64,000 nt of DNA from contig NZ_MASU01000021.1 of assembly GCF_003202235.1 (NCBI RefSeq), forward strand, positions 1 through 64,000, read 5' to 3'. A program made the translations under genes and the position numbers. The DNA comes from Prauserella flavalba (lineage in GTDB: Bacteria; Actinomycetota; Actinomycetes; Mycobacteriales; Pseudonocardiaceae). Positions within the stretch are counted from its first letter, which is position 1. Every line of letters starts with the position of its first letter. This document shows, in pieces, positions 24,920 to 33,892 of the stretch. The notes beneath the pieces are model-generated. The model worked only from the letters and a program-made list of their open reading frames with translations, was not told the DNA's origin and searched no databases.

Positions 24920-26295
24920 CGGACCGCCGCCGACTGTGAGTCCCAGCGCCGCAGCACCGGGTCGCGGTCGAACTCGACGGCGGACTCCAGCTCCTCGGCC
25001 ACGTCGAGCAGTAGACCTTCGCGGTCGTGGCCGCCGACGAGCTGGGCGGCCACCGGCAGTCCTTCCACGGTTCCACACGGAATCGTGACCGCGGGGGTGC
25101 CCGCGACATTGAAGGGCACTGCGAAGGGGAACGCGCCCCACAGTGCGCCGACCGGCTCGCCGGCGATCTCGCGCGGCCGTTGCCGCAAGGGGAACGGCGG
25201 GACGGCGGTCGCGGGGGTCAGCACGAGATCCACCTCGTCGAACAATGCCGCGACCCGGGCCCGGTACTCCGGCAGAGCCCGCCGAGCGGAGGTGACCGTC
25301 GCGGGGTCGAGTTCGGCCGCCGCTCGCAGGGTCGCGCGCTGGTATTCGGTGATGCGTTCGGACTCGGCGAGCAGGTGGCCGCGTTCCGCGCGCTCGTCGG
25401 CCAGCACGAGGGGCCCGAAGACGTCCTGCCACCCGGCGACGGGCAGGTCGCGCTCCTCGACGAGATGCCCTTGTGCCTCCAGGACCTGCGCGACCCGCGC
25501 CACCGCCGCGGCCACGCCAGGGTCGACGGGGCGGTGCTCGGGATTGGCGCACCAGGCGATGCGCAGCGGCCGCGGAACCATGCCGCGCGGATACCGCCGG
25601 CCCGCCAGCACTTCGAGGATGACCCGCGCGTCGTCCACCCGCCAGGCGAGCGGCCCCGGGCTGACGAAGTCCGTCATGGCGCGGAAACCGCCTTCATCCC
25701 GGCATCGGCCGAGCGTCGGCTTGACGCCCACGAGCCCGCAGAACGCAGCGGGGATGCGAATCGACCCACCACCGTCGGACCCCACGGCAGCAACGGCGAG
25801 ACCGGCCGCGACCGAGGCCGCCGCACCCCCGCTGGAACCGCCGGGCGTCCGGGCCGGATCCCACGGGTTCGCGGTGTCGTCACCGAGCAGGTTGTCGGTC
25901 GTCGCCGACTGCCCGAACTCGGCGGTGTTCGTCTTCCCGGTGAACACCGAGCCCGCGGCGCGCAGCCGCCTCACCACCCCCGAATCGCCGGGCGCGATCT
26001 GTCCACGATGGACGAGTGAGCCCAGGGTGGTCTCGACGCCCTTGACGTGGAACGCGTCCTTGACCGACAGGGGAACACCGAGCAACGGCGCGCTCTCTCC
26101 GCGCCGGTACGCCGCCGTCGCCTCGGCCGCCTGCTCCCGAGCCTGCTCGGTCACCACGGTGACGTAGGCGTGCAGCGTGCCGTCGAACTCCTCGATGCGG
26201 GCCAGCACGTCTTCCAGCAGTTCCACCGGACTCAGCGTGCCCGCCCGGAACTCGGCGGTGAGCTGCCGGATCGGCCGGTACACCGGTTCAGGCAT
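24916..26295 (-). CDS. Amidase (amidase signature family)
   Basis: A 459-residue enzyme from ATG 26295. The Ser-cisSer-Lys triad is visible: Lys in LLGVPLSVKDAFHVKG, cis-Ser in RTPGGSSGGAAASVAAG and the nucleophile Ser in GSDGGGSIRIPA. It hydrolyses an amide to acid plus ammonia or amine. In an operon led by an acyl-CoA ligase it could release a carboxylic acid that the ligase then activates. The gene overlaps the SDR gene end by 8 bp and the crotonase start by 4 bp. Confidence 0.9.
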   Translation of the reverse strand: MPEPVYRPIRQLTAEFRAGTLSPVELLEDVLARIEEFDGTLHAYVTVVTEQAREQAAEATAAYRRGESAPLLGVPLSVKDAFHVKGVETTLGSLVHRGQIAPGDSGVVRRLRAAGSVFTGKTNTAEFGQSATTDNLLGDDTANPWDPARTPGGSSGGAAASVAAGLAVAAVGSDGGGSIRIPAAFCGLVGVKPTLGRCRDEGGFRAMTDFVSPGPLAWRVDDARVILEVLAGRRYPRGMVPRPLRIAWCANPEHRPVDPGVAAAVARVAQVLEAQGHLVEERDLPVAGWQDVFGPLVLADERAERGHLLAESERITEYQRATLRAAAELDPATVTSARRALPEYRARVAALFDEVDLVLTPATAVPPFPLRQRPREIAGEPVGALWGAFPFAVPFNVAGTPAVTIPCGTVEGLPVAAQLVGGHDREGLLLDVAEELESAVEFDRDPVLRRWDSQSAAVR

Positions 26296-27043
26296 GGGGC
26301 GCCACTCCCCCGCTGATCCCGTAGACCTCGCCGGTGATGTAGCCGGCGTGCGGACCGACGAGGAACGCCACCAGCGCGGCCACGTCGTCCGGCACGCCGA
26401 CCCGGCCGACAAGCGATCGTTGCTGGGCGTAGCCGTCGAAGAACTCGTCCGGGTAGATGCGGCGCAGGAAGTCGTTGTAGATCAGGCCAGGCGCCACCGC
26501 GTTCACCCGGATTCCGTGCGGGCCGTTCTCGGCAGCGGCGACTCTCGTGAGCGCGAGTACGCCGGCCTTCGCGGCGGCGTAGGCGGCGCCGTGATCGGTG
26601 CTGGTCTCCCAGGCCGCGATCGAGCTGATGTTCACGATCGAGCCACGGCCACGCTCGATCATGTGCGGCAACGCGAACCGCATCGCGTGGAACGTCCCGG
26701 TGAGGTCGACATCGAGACAACGCCGCCAGGTCTCGACCGACATCTTCGCGACGGGTTCGATCTTGCTCCAGCCGGCGTTGTTCACCAGCACGTCGATGCG
26801 GCCACGGTGCTCCACGACCTCCTCCATCACCTCCTCGACAGCGGCCGGGTAGGTGACGTCCAACGGCAGCGACAGGAACGGACGGCCGTGTTCCTCGGCC
26901 AGCCGCGCCGCGAGTTCCTTGCTCCGCCGTTCGTGTGCGTCAGTGATCACGACGTCGAAGCCGTCGGCGGCGAGCCTGTGGGCAACGGCCGACCCGATCC
27001 CGGCCCCGGCCGCCGCGGTGACCACGGCAACGTCCCCCGTCAT
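26288..27043 (-). CDS. Short-chain dehydrogenase/reductase (SDR)
   Basis: A 251-residue NAD(P)-dependent oxidoreductase. The cofactor loop is TAAAGAGIGSAVA, the structural motif is NNAG, the catalytic Ser is in IVNISSIAAWE and YxxxK is in AYAAAKAGVLAL. The C-terminus has YITGEVYGISGGV. It probably oxidises a 3-hydroxyacyl-CoA made by one of the hydratases of the operon. Coupled to the LLM gene upstream by a 4-bp overlap. Confidence 0.9.
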   Translation of the reverse strand: MTGDVAVVTAAAGAGIGSAVAHRLAADGFDVVITDAHERRSKELAARLAEEHGRPFLSLPLDVTYPAAVEEVMEEVVEHRGRIDVLVNNAGWSKIEPVAKMSVETWRRCLDVDLTGTFHAMRFALPHMIERGRGSIVNISSIAAWETSTDHGAAYAAAKAGVLALTRVAAAENGPHGIRVNAVAPGLIYNDFLRRIYPDEFFDGYAQQRSLVGRVGVPDDVAALVAFLVGPHAGYITGEVYGISGGVAPHA

Positions 27044-28044
27044 GCGGTCACCGCCGGAATGATCCGCTGCGCCAGTTGTTCCATCCGGCGGCGCCGCCCT
27101 CCGGAGAGCAGGGCGAAGGTGATCCGATCGAGGTCCAGCGAGGCCAGTTCGCGCAACCGCTCCACACAGTGCTGTTCGTCTCCCACCAGGGCGACCGATC
27201 GCACGAACTCGTCGCTCACGAGGTCCTTGTGGCCGGCGTGCAGAGAAAGGTGGTCGACGAGGTGATAGTTGTCGTTGGCGGCGGTGAACTCGGGCCGGAA
27301 CCGTTCCCAGGCCGGTGGCATGTTCTTCCAGACGGCGAAGGTCGCTGCCTGGCTCGTCGCCCACGCGCGCACGTCGGCCAGGGCCTTCTCCTCATCCTCG
27401 TCGACGCTCATGGTCACGATCAGATCGATCAGCAGCTCGCTGCGATCGCGCCCCGCCTTCTCCAGACCCTCATAGATGTAGTCCAGCTGCCACCGGCAGA
27501 ACTCGGGGTCAGCGGCGCCCATGAGGATCGCGCCGTCGCAGCGTTCTCCGGCCAGGCGCAGCATGCCGGGCTGCGACACCGCGAGGTAGATGGGAATCTG
27601 CCGACGAGCCGTCGCGAGCCGCACCTCGGTGCCGTACAACTCCTGTTCCTCCCCGCTGAACAGGGCTCGGAACTCGCCTATTCCGGCGCGGAGATCACCC
27701 AGTTTGGACGGTTCTCGGCCGACCGCGTGCACCGCCGACCAGCCGGCGCCAAGGCCGAGCATCGCGTGCCCGCCGGACAGCTCGTCGAGCGCCGCCGTGG
27801 CGCTCGCCGTCACGGTCGGATGGCGGGTCACCAGGTTGGTGACCGCGGCACCGATGTGCAGCCGCTCGGTCCCGAGCGCGGCCAGGTACATCGCGGCATA
27901 GACATCCTTCATGCCGAGATGGAAGTCGATGAACCACATCGCGTCGAATCCGTGTGACTCGGCTTCCTTGGCCAGGTCGGTGATTCCGCTCAGCGGTTCG
28001 CGTGGGCTCACTCCCATGGACAGGCCCCAGCGGTTCATGGTCAT
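27040..28044 (-). CDS. LLM-class (luciferase-like) flavin/F420-dependent oxidoreductase
   Basis: A 334-residue TIM-barrel protein. Typical segments are SHGFDAMWFIDFHLG, TERLHIGAAVTNLVTRHPTVTASA and LGLGAGWSAVH. The N-terminal MNRWGLSMGVSP and the F420-type spacing are consistent with an F420-dependent dehydrogenase/reductase or an FMN monooxygenase; the cofactor cannot be fixed from sequence. Start ATG 28044 overlaps the end of the hydrolase gene. In this operon it may perform the oxygenation or reduction step. Confidence 0.85.
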   Translation of the reverse strand: MTMNRWGLSMGVSPREPLSGITDLAKEAESHGFDAMWFIDFHLGMKDVYAAMYLAALGTERLHIGAAVTNLVTRHPTVTASATAALDELSGGHAMLGLGAGWSAVHAVGREPSKLGDLRAGIGEFRALFSGEEQELYGTEVRLATARRQIPIYLAVSQPGMLRLAGERCDGAILMGAADPEFCRWQLDYIYEGLEKAGRDRSELLIDLIVTMSVDEDEEKALADVRAWATSQAATFAVWKNMPPAWERFRPEFTAANDNYHLVDHLSLHAGHKDLVSDEFVRSVALVGDEQHCVERLRELASLDLDRITFALLSGGRRRRMEQLAQRIIPAVTA

Positions 28045-28823
28045 CGCGTGCTCTCCAGGGCTTGGCGGAGGGTCTTGGTGACGGCCTCCGGTTGGTCGAC
28101 GTTCATCAGGTGTCCGGCGTCCGGGATCTCCGCGTACTCGGCGTGCGGCAGCGAGCCGAGGATGATGTCCGCCGCCTTGCGCGGGCAGAACATGTCGTGC
28201 TCGGCGCCGATCACGGTGACAGCGCAACGAATTCCGGCCAGCGCGGGAGTCAGCGGCCGCTCGTACAGCTGTGCCATGGCGCGGGCGGCGTTCACGTAGC
28301 CCAGGCCGGAACCGATGGCCTCGAGCCGCCACTTCGTCAGCTGTCCGACATCCGTTCGCGCGTTGCGGAGGGCCGCGGTGGTGTCGGAGTGCATCGCCTC
28401 CGCGACGCGGTCCCCCTGCCGGACGCGCTCGATCCGTTCCTGGTAAAAGCCGACCGCCGCGCGGCCGACGACCGTGGAGGTGCCCAGCACCACCGCTGCA
28501 CGCACAAGGTCCGGTCGCCGGGCGGCCGCGCCGAGCACCACGGTGCCACCCAGCGAGAAGCCGATGCAGATCGCCGGGCCGCTCACCGCCTCGAGAAAGC
28601 CGATCAAGTCGTCCCGCAGCTGCTCCGGGGAGCCGTCGGCCGCTCCCAGCGAGGTGCCGCCGTGGCCGCGGAGGTCGTAGGCGTAGGTGCGGTAGTCGGT
28701 GAGCGCGTCCTGCTGCGTGCGCCAGCTCGTGTGGTCCTCGGCGAGGCCATGCACGAACACGACCGCCGGGCCCGCACCCTCCGCACGGAAGGCGACGTCG
28801 ATATCGCCCACCCGCTGTGTCAT
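28041..28823 (-). CDS. Alpha/beta-hydrolase
   Basis: About 260 residues; start ATG 28823 (MTQRVGDID) or 28829. The oxyanion HG is in VVFVHGLAEDH, the nucleophile elbow is GFSLGG, and the acid/base are in GAEHDMFCP and DAGHLMN. It resembles lactonases, esterases and ring-fission-product hydrolases (CatD/MhpC-like). With the LLM protein upstream in the pathway it could open a lactone. It overlaps both neighbours by 4 bp. Confidence 0.88.
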   Translation of the reverse strand: MTQRVGDIDVAFRAEGAGPAVVFVHGLAEDHTSWRTQQDALTDYRTYAYDLRGHGGTSLGAADGSPEQLRDDLIGFLEAVSGPAICIGFSLGGTVVLGAAARRPDLVRAAVVLGTSTVVGRAAVGFYQERIERVRQGDRVAEAMHSDTTAALRNARTDVGQLTKWRLEAIGSGLGYVNAARAMAQLYERPLTPALAGIRCAVTVIGAEHDMFCPRKAADIILGSLPHAEYAEIPDAGHLMNVDQPEAVTKTLRQALESTR

Positions 28824-30310
28824 CGGCACTCCTTCGCCAATCGGTTACGCAGTTCCACCTTGCGGATCTTGCCTGCGGCGGTCTGCGGCATCTCGTCCAC
28901 GAACCACAGCCGTTCCGGCCAATGCCGCCGCGGCACGTTCCGCTCGGCCAGCCACCGACACAGCCCGTCGAGATCGGGCCTCGCCTCATCGGGTTGCACG
29001 ACCGCGCAGATGCGCTCGCCGAGCCGCTCGTCCGGCACCCCGATCACGGCGACGCGGCGCACGGCCGGATGCGCGGACAGCGCGTTTTCCAGCGGCAGCG
29101 GAGAGATGTTGATGCCGCCGCGAATGATGAGGTCCTTCAGCCGGCCCGTGATGCGGACATAGCCGTCCGGATCGAGCACCGCGAGATCGCCGGTGCGGAA
29201 GAATCCTTCGGGCGTCAGCGAATCCCGGTAGAGCTCGGGCTGGCCGAGGTAGTCGACGAAGACACCCGGGCCCCGCATGACCAGCTCGCCCTCTCCCCCG
29301 GGCGGACCGAGCGTGCGCAGGTCGAGGCCGGGCAACCCGGTGCCCGCGGTCTCGCGCACCCGCCGCAGAGGATCGCCGGGAACGCATGTGGTGACTCCGC
29401 CTTCGGTCATGCCCCACAACACGCTGACGAACGTGCCGGGCGCCTCCCGCGCGGCCTGGTCCACGAGCGCGGGCGGCACCGGCGCCCCACCACACAGGAA
29501 GGTGCGCAAACCACCGAGCTTCTCCATGCCCGGCTGATCGAGGAGATCCTTGAGAAACGGGGTGGCCGCCGCGGTGAAACCACATCGGTGCTCGCGGATC
29601 AGCGACACCGCGAGAGCGGGTTCCCAGCGTTCCTGCAACACCAGCTCCGCGCCAGTGAACAACGACAGGCGGCCACCGTGCCACGCCCCGACGCTGTGTC
29701 CCAACGGGGAAGCCATGAAGATCGGCCGCTGCGTGTCGATGCCGAACCGCTGCACGAACCCGGCATTGACCGCGCCGAGGGTCGACTCGGTATGTGCCAC
29801 CGCCTTCGGCATGCCCGTGGTGCTCGACGTGAACATGAGGTGCGCGAAAGTGGTCGGCGCGCGCTCCCCACTGTCAGCGCGATACCAGGTACGTTCGCCG
29901 TCGTCGACCAGCCCCACCGTGACCGGCCGCCCGCTCGCCCTCGCCGCGGCGACGGCGGCCTCGCCCGCGGTTCCGGCACCGTGACGAGCGGCGACGAGCG
30001 CTCGCGCGCCGATGAGGTCGCAGATGTAGGTGACGGTCTCGGCCGGCGTGATCGTCGGGAGCGTCGCCGGGACGGCCCCGAGCCGGAGGCAACCGAGGAA
30101 CACGACCTGCCAGCCGACGCGGTTCGGCAGGCACTGCAGCACCACGTCTCCCGCGGCGACGCCGTGACCGGCCAGCTCGGCGGCGACCCGGCCGGCCTCC
30201 TCCCACAAGGCCTGACGAGTGAGGGCCAACCCACGATCATCCCGAACGGCCGGTGCATCCGGCGCGGCAGAGACGAGCCGACGGAACCGGTCTACCAGGG
30301 GTTCAATCAT
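28820..30310 (-). CDS. AMP-forming acyl-CoA ligase
   Basis: A 496-residue ANL-superfamily ligase. The phosphate loop is FTSSTTGMPKAVAHT, the A5 motif is LWGMTEGGV, A7-A8 is FFRTGDLAVLDPDGYVRITGRLKDLIIRGG and the catalytic Lys is in QTAAGKIRKVEL. It activates a carboxylic acid to its CoA ester through an adenylate. It is the first gene of the seven-gene minus-strand operon: ATG 30310 with GAGGAG upstream. The promoter region holds the 30372-30413 element, also found downstream of tetR, so TetR control is likely. Confidence 0.9.
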   Translation of the reverse strand: MIEPLVDRFRRLVSAAPDAPAVRDDRGLALTRQALWEEAGRVAAELAGHGVAAGDVVLQCLPNRVGWQVVFLGCLRLGAVPATLPTITPAETVTYICDLIGARALVAARHGAGTAGEAAVAAARASGRPVTVGLVDDGERTWYRADSGERAPTTFAHLMFTSSTTGMPKAVAHTESTLGAVNAGFVQRFGIDTQRPIFMASPLGHSVGAWHGGRLSLFTGAELVLQERWEPALAVSLIREHRCGFTAAATPFLKDLLDQPGMEKLGGLRTFLCGGAPVPPALVDQAAREAPGTFVSVLWGMTEGGVTTCVPGDPLRRVRETAGTGLPGLDLRTLGPPGGEGELVMRGPGVFVDYLGQPELYRDSLTPEGFFRTGDLAVLDPDGYVRITGRLKDLIIRGGINISPLPLENALSAHPAVRRVAVIGVPDERLGERICAVVQPDEARPDLDGLCRWLAERNVPRRHWPERLWFVDEMPQTAAGKIRKVELRNRLAKECR

Positions 30311-30371
30311 GATCGGCGCTCCTCGCTCCGCGGGGCCAGTGCACCTCATGGTGAGCAGGGCCGACAGCCAA

Positions 30372-30413
30372 GTCAAGAGAGTGACATCGCTTTTTTTCGA
30401 TATGTGCGTCGCT
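30372..30413. promoter_or_regulatory. Putative TetR operator, copy 1
   Basis: It contains GTCAAGAG, GTGACATCGCTTTTTTT (30381-30397) and GCGTCGCTTT, and lies between the acyl-CoA ligase and tetR, which are divergent. A matching element in inverted orientation is found at 31131-31174, before the MFS gene. The two differ by only a few bases and a 2-bp length change in the T-run. Confidence 0.7.
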
Positions 30414-30472
30414 TTCAGTCCGAAGGAGCAGTAACATGAAGCAACGACGGGCAAGAGCCGAGGGAGGCGTTC

Positions 30473-31081
30473 GTGGCTGCAGTTCCGACCACGCCGAAAG
30501 GCAAGCAGACACGACAAGACATCCTTGGCGCGGCGCGTCGGGTGTTCGCGCGCGACGGCTACGTCGCGGCCACGATGAGCAGCGTCGCCACCGAAGCCGG
30601 ACTGTCACTCGGCGGCCTGTACCGGTACTTCTCCAATAAGGAAGACGTGTTCGAGTCGCTCATCGGAGACATCCACGAGGAGCTGTACCGGGCCAGCGGC
30701 GCAGAGCACGACTTCGCCGAGAATCCGTACGATGCGCTGCTCGACGCCAACCGCGGGTACCTCGACCACTACTACAGCAACCGGGACGTCATGCGCGCGC
30801 TCATCGAAGCGGCCAATGTGGACGCACGCTTTCGCGATTTCTGGTTCAAGATGCGGGACCGGCACATCGACCGGTTCGTGGAGGCTCTGCGCGAGCAGCA
30901 CGGGATCGAGAAGATCGACGGCCTGCCCGCCCGGCTCGCCGCCGAGGCCGCCGCATGCATGGTGGAGCAGTCCGCCTACGTCTGGTACGCCCACGAGGAG
31001 CTGCGCACGGAGACGGTCCCGGTCGAGGACGCCGCGCGACTGGTGACGCACGCCTGGCACAACATGTTCTTTCGCGGCTGA
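30473..31081 (+). CDS. TetR-family transcriptional repressor
   Basis: A 202-residue regulator. The N-terminal helix-turn-helix is complete (QDILGAARRVFARDGYVAATM, then VATEAGLSLGGLYRYFSNKEDVF). The C-terminal part is a ligand-binding helical domain. It starts at GTG 30473 with AGGGAGG at 30461-30467. It is divergent from the ligase operon and upstream of an MFS gene, with the same operator-like element in both flanking gaps. The effector is probably an acyl-CoA or substrate of the operon. Confidence 0.92.
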   Translation: MAAVPTTPKGKQTRQDILGAARRVFARDGYVAATMSSVATEAGLSLGGLYRYFSNKEDVFESLIGDIHEELYRASGAEHDFAENPYDALLDANRGYLDHYYSNRDVMRALIEAANVDARFRDFWFKMRDRHIDRFVEALREQHGIEKIDGLPARLAAEAAACMVEQSAYVWYAHEELRTETVPVEDAARLVTHAWHNMFFRG

Positions 31082-31130
31082 CCACGGTTCCGACCGTGAC
31101 CCAGAGTGGCGGCCGCTCACCCTAGAAACA

Positions 31131-31174
31131 AAAGCGACACCACCTTTGCGAAAAAGCGATGTCACCCTCTTGAC
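31131..31174. promoter_or_regulatory. Putative TetR operator, copy 2 (inverted)
   Basis: Read on the minus strand it gives GTCAAGAG, GTGACATCGCTTTTTCG and GTCGCTTT, in the same order as the copy at 30372-30413. It precedes the MFS gene by about 160 bp. A further partial copy, TGACATCGGTGAC, lies at 31171-31183. Confidence 0.7.
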
Positions 31175-31333
31175 ATCGGTGACACAAGACACAATCATTG
31201 AGTCGCACGCGGCGTGACCTGCCGCTTTCACCGCGCAGAGCGTTCGCCCGGCCGCGCATGCCTGAGCGAACCCCATATCGGCGGACCTCGCCGGTCCTCC
31301 CGGCGCCGCCACTCATCAGTCACGAGGTGCCTC

Positions 31334-32680
31334 ATGGCTACGCAGGATGACGCCCTGACCACTACGCGGAACCCCTCCCCCACGCGCTCCGGTGACCGTT
31401 CCCGGAAGGCCTTGATCGGCGCCTGGCTCGGGTTCTTCGTCGACCTGTTCGACATCTACCTGCCGATCATCGCGCTCGCCCCAGCGATCGCCTACTTCAT
31501 CTCCCCAGGGCTCGGCACGGCCGGAGTCGGCATCGTGAGCGGCTGCATCTTCGCGGCCACACTGGTCGGCCGGCCGATCGGCGCGGCCATCTTCGGCCGG
31601 ATCGCCGACACCGTGGGCCGCCGACGGGCCACGATCGTGGCGATGACCGGCGCCGGCGTGGTCACGCTCGCCATCGCGGTACTGCCCGGCTACCACCAGC
31701 TCGGCATCCTCAGCGTCGTGCTCTTCATTCTGCTGCGGCTGCTGGCCGGCGTCTTCCTCGGCGGCGAGTACACCGGAGCGAACCCGCTGGCGATGGAAGC
31801 CGCACCGCGCGAGAAACGTGGCCTGTACAGCGGAATCATCAACACCGGGTTCCCGCTCGCCTACGCCGCCGTCTCGATCATCACCCTGGTGCTGTTGCTG
31901 ATCATGCCCTCACAGGGCGTGGACAGTGCGTACGCGCAGTGGGGCTGGCGGATCCCGTTCGTGATCGGCGCCGTGCTGTCCTTCGTACTGGTGCTGTACT
32001 ACCGGAAAACGGTTGAAGAGTCGGCCGTGTTCACCAAGGCGACCCGCACGGGCTCCCCGCTCAAACAGCTGTTCACCGGAACCAACGCCGTGAGTTTCTT
32101 CCAGGTTTTCGTGCTCATGACCGGCTTCTGGCTCTCACTCCAGCCGATCGCCGCCTCGCTGCCCCTGCTGCTCGGCAAGAACGGCCTCGGCATGTCCAGC
32201 CGGTCGGTCACACTCGTGCTGGTGGTGGCCTACCTCCTACTGGCGGTGGTGGACATCGCCGCAGCTGTGCTGAGCCAGCGGATCGGCCGACGGCGATTCC
32301 TCGTCCTGGCGAGCGCCGCGATGGCCACGGTCGCGACCGTCGTGTATCTCGCATTGGTGCGATACGGCGCCACCAACTCGGTCCTCGCCGTCATCGCGAC
32401 GATAGCCCTCGTACTCCTCGTCGTGAGCCCGTGGGCAGTCCTGCCCGCCTACATCAACGAGCGATTCCCCACCTCCGTGCGAGCCTCCGGCTACGGACTC
32501 GCCTACAGCCTCGCGGTGGTCCTGCCGTCGTTCTACGCCTTCTACCAAGCGGGCCTCGGCACGATCATGCCGTTCAACTACACCGGAGCGGTCCTGTTGT
32601 TCCTCGGCGCCGTACTGGTTCTCGCTGCGGCACTCTGGGGCCCCGAAACCAGGGACGTCGACCTCCACACCGGACAATGA
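31334..32680 (+). CDS. MFS transporter, metabolite:H+ symporter (MHS) type
   Basis: A 448-residue permease with 12 expected helices. The loop 2-3 motif is GRIADTVGRRRATIVAM, and GVFLGGEYTGANPLAMEAAP in the first half and INERFPTSVRASGYGLAYSL in the second are usual for sugar-porter/MHS members such as benzoate, shikimate or proline/betaine transporters. It starts at ATG 31334. The promoter gap carries the same element as the ligase promoter, so it probably imports the acid or amide used by the minus-strand operon. Confidence 0.88.
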   Translation: MATQDDALTTTRNPSPTRSGDRSRKALIGAWLGFFVDLFDIYLPIIALAPAIAYFISPGLGTAGVGIVSGCIFAATLVGRPIGAAIFGRIADTVGRRRATIVAMTGAGVVTLAIAVLPGYHQLGILSVVLFILLRLLAGVFLGGEYTGANPLAMEAAPREKRGLYSGIINTGFPLAYAAVSIITLVLLLIMPSQGVDSAYAQWGWRIPFVIGAVLSFVLVLYYRKTVEESAVFTKATRTGSPLKQLFTGTNAVSFFQVFVLMTGFWLSLQPIAASLPLLLGKNGLGMSSRSVTLVLVVAYLLLAVVDIAAAVLSQRIGRRRFLVLASAAMATVATVVYLALVRYGATNSVLAVIATIALVLLVVSPWAVLPAYINERFPTSVRASGYGLAYSLAVVLPSFYAFYQAGLGTIMPFNYTGAVLLFLGAVLVLAAALWGPETRDVDLHTGQ

Positions 32681-32944
32681 GCCGTCGGCGGGAAATCTGC
32701 CGTTGCGGCCTGACCGGGAGGTCGGTCATCAAGAGTCCACTGAGGTCGCCAGCGAAGGTGGAAGCCATCGACGACATCGGTTCCGCCTTCGCCGGCGCGG
32801 CGACCTTCCGTCTCGTTAGGACTGACAAGTCCCAGCGATCGCGAGGAACTGCGCGCGGTGATCGCGCAGCAGAGGATGTCGCCATGAGCGGAGAACGAGC
32901 GGAGAGCACCCACGCGGCGGCGCCGCTGGCACCCCGCTTATTCT

Positions 32945-33178
32945 CCTCCGATGCCGGTCGTCCTTGCGCAGGACCGGTTGACTGCCGTTTCTGCAGTGTG
33001 GCCTGCAGCAGGATCGCGTTGTCGCCTGGCGGACGGCCGTTGGGGGAGTCGTGCGGGAGTGCCCAGGCGCGCGTGCCGAGTTCGTCGCGGTGGTGAGTGC
33101 CGGGAAGACGTGGCGGCCGATCACGACATCGTCGAAGCCGGTTACCGAAACGTCACCCGGGACGGAAAGGTCCGTTGA
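32945..33178 (-). pseudogene. LacI-family regulator remnant (C-terminal end)
   Basis: The minus strand begins in LSVPGDVSVTGFDDVVIGRH, then VFPALTTAT, the effector-domain end of LacI regulators. A frameshift follows, after which NGRPPGDNAILLQATLQKRQ reads on in another frame and ends in REST-like low-complexity sequence. The DNA-binding half is absent. It is cut at about 33180, beside an oppositely oriented dehydrogenase fragment. The 32681-32944 stretch before it has no gene I can name. Confidence 0.6.
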
Positions 33179-33193
33179 CGCAGCTTGGAGATG

Positions 33194-33556
33194 GCGCCGA
33201 TGCCGGCGCACCGCCTCGCGCTGGCGGCACCATTGGGCGCTACCGGAACCATCGACGTTCGGCAGGCCTCGCTGACCACGGCCGGATACGAACCCGATGT
33301 CCTGCTGGAGTGCTCCGGCATGCCCAAAGCACTGACACTGCGGCTGGCGCACGTGCAGAACTTCGAGATCGAACTCACCGGCACGTTCCGATACGCCAAC
33401 ACCTGGCCGACGGCCATCGCGCTCTCCGCTTCCGGCGCGGTCGACCTCGACCGACTGGTCACCCACCGGTTCGGCCTCGCCGACGTCGAACAAGCGCTCA
33501 CCGTTTCCACCCGTGACAAGACGGCGGTCAAGGCCGTGGTGTATCCGCAGGAGCAG
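33194..33556 (+). pseudogene. Zinc-type alcohol/polyol dehydrogenase remnant (C-terminal half)
   Basis: The frame reads AHRLALAAPLGATGTIDVRQ, then DVLLECSGMPKALTL, FRYANTWPTAIALSASGAVD and FGLADVEQALTVS, ending TAVKAVVYPQE. This is the end of a sorbitol/xylitol/threonine-type medium-chain dehydrogenase (MDR). The zinc-binding N-terminal half and part of the Rossmann domain are missing. The frame runs on without homology. It adjoins the LacI remnant, and together with the ROK fragment it suggests a lost sugar/polyol locus. Confidence 0.65.
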
Positions 33557-33670
33557 AGGCCAACCTGGTGGCGACGAGTTGAAGCTGGTCACATGGTGAT
33601 GGAGAAATGGCCCTCGTCGTCCGGAGGACCCGTGGGCACCGCCTCGACGTTCTCGCGGCTTCTCACGACG

Positions 33671-33892
33671 GTGCGCGCTGGAATCGAAGAACATCGGAAC
33701 GTCCACTACGGCAGCGATGCCACGCATCGACACGTCGGTCCACCCCAGCACCGGATGCGAACGCACGGTACCGCTCCGCGGATCGACCCATCCCCCGGCG
33801 CACACGCCCGCGGCGAGCAGGTCGGCGCCGATCCCGTCACACGCGGCGAGCAGAAGGTCCGACGCCTCTTTGACCACCTCGTCCGGATCGCG
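33671..33892 (-). pseudogene. ROK-family fragment fused to the antitoxin remnant
   Basis: About 74 residues in frame with the upstream antitoxin remnant: DEVVKEASDLLLAACDGIG, then AAGVCAGGWVDPRSGTVRSH and PVLGWTDVSMRG. The VDP.TGTVR...LGW pattern is the N-terminal nucleotide-binding lobe of ROK sugar kinases/repressors. The start and the rest of the ROK protein are missing. Confidence 0.5.
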
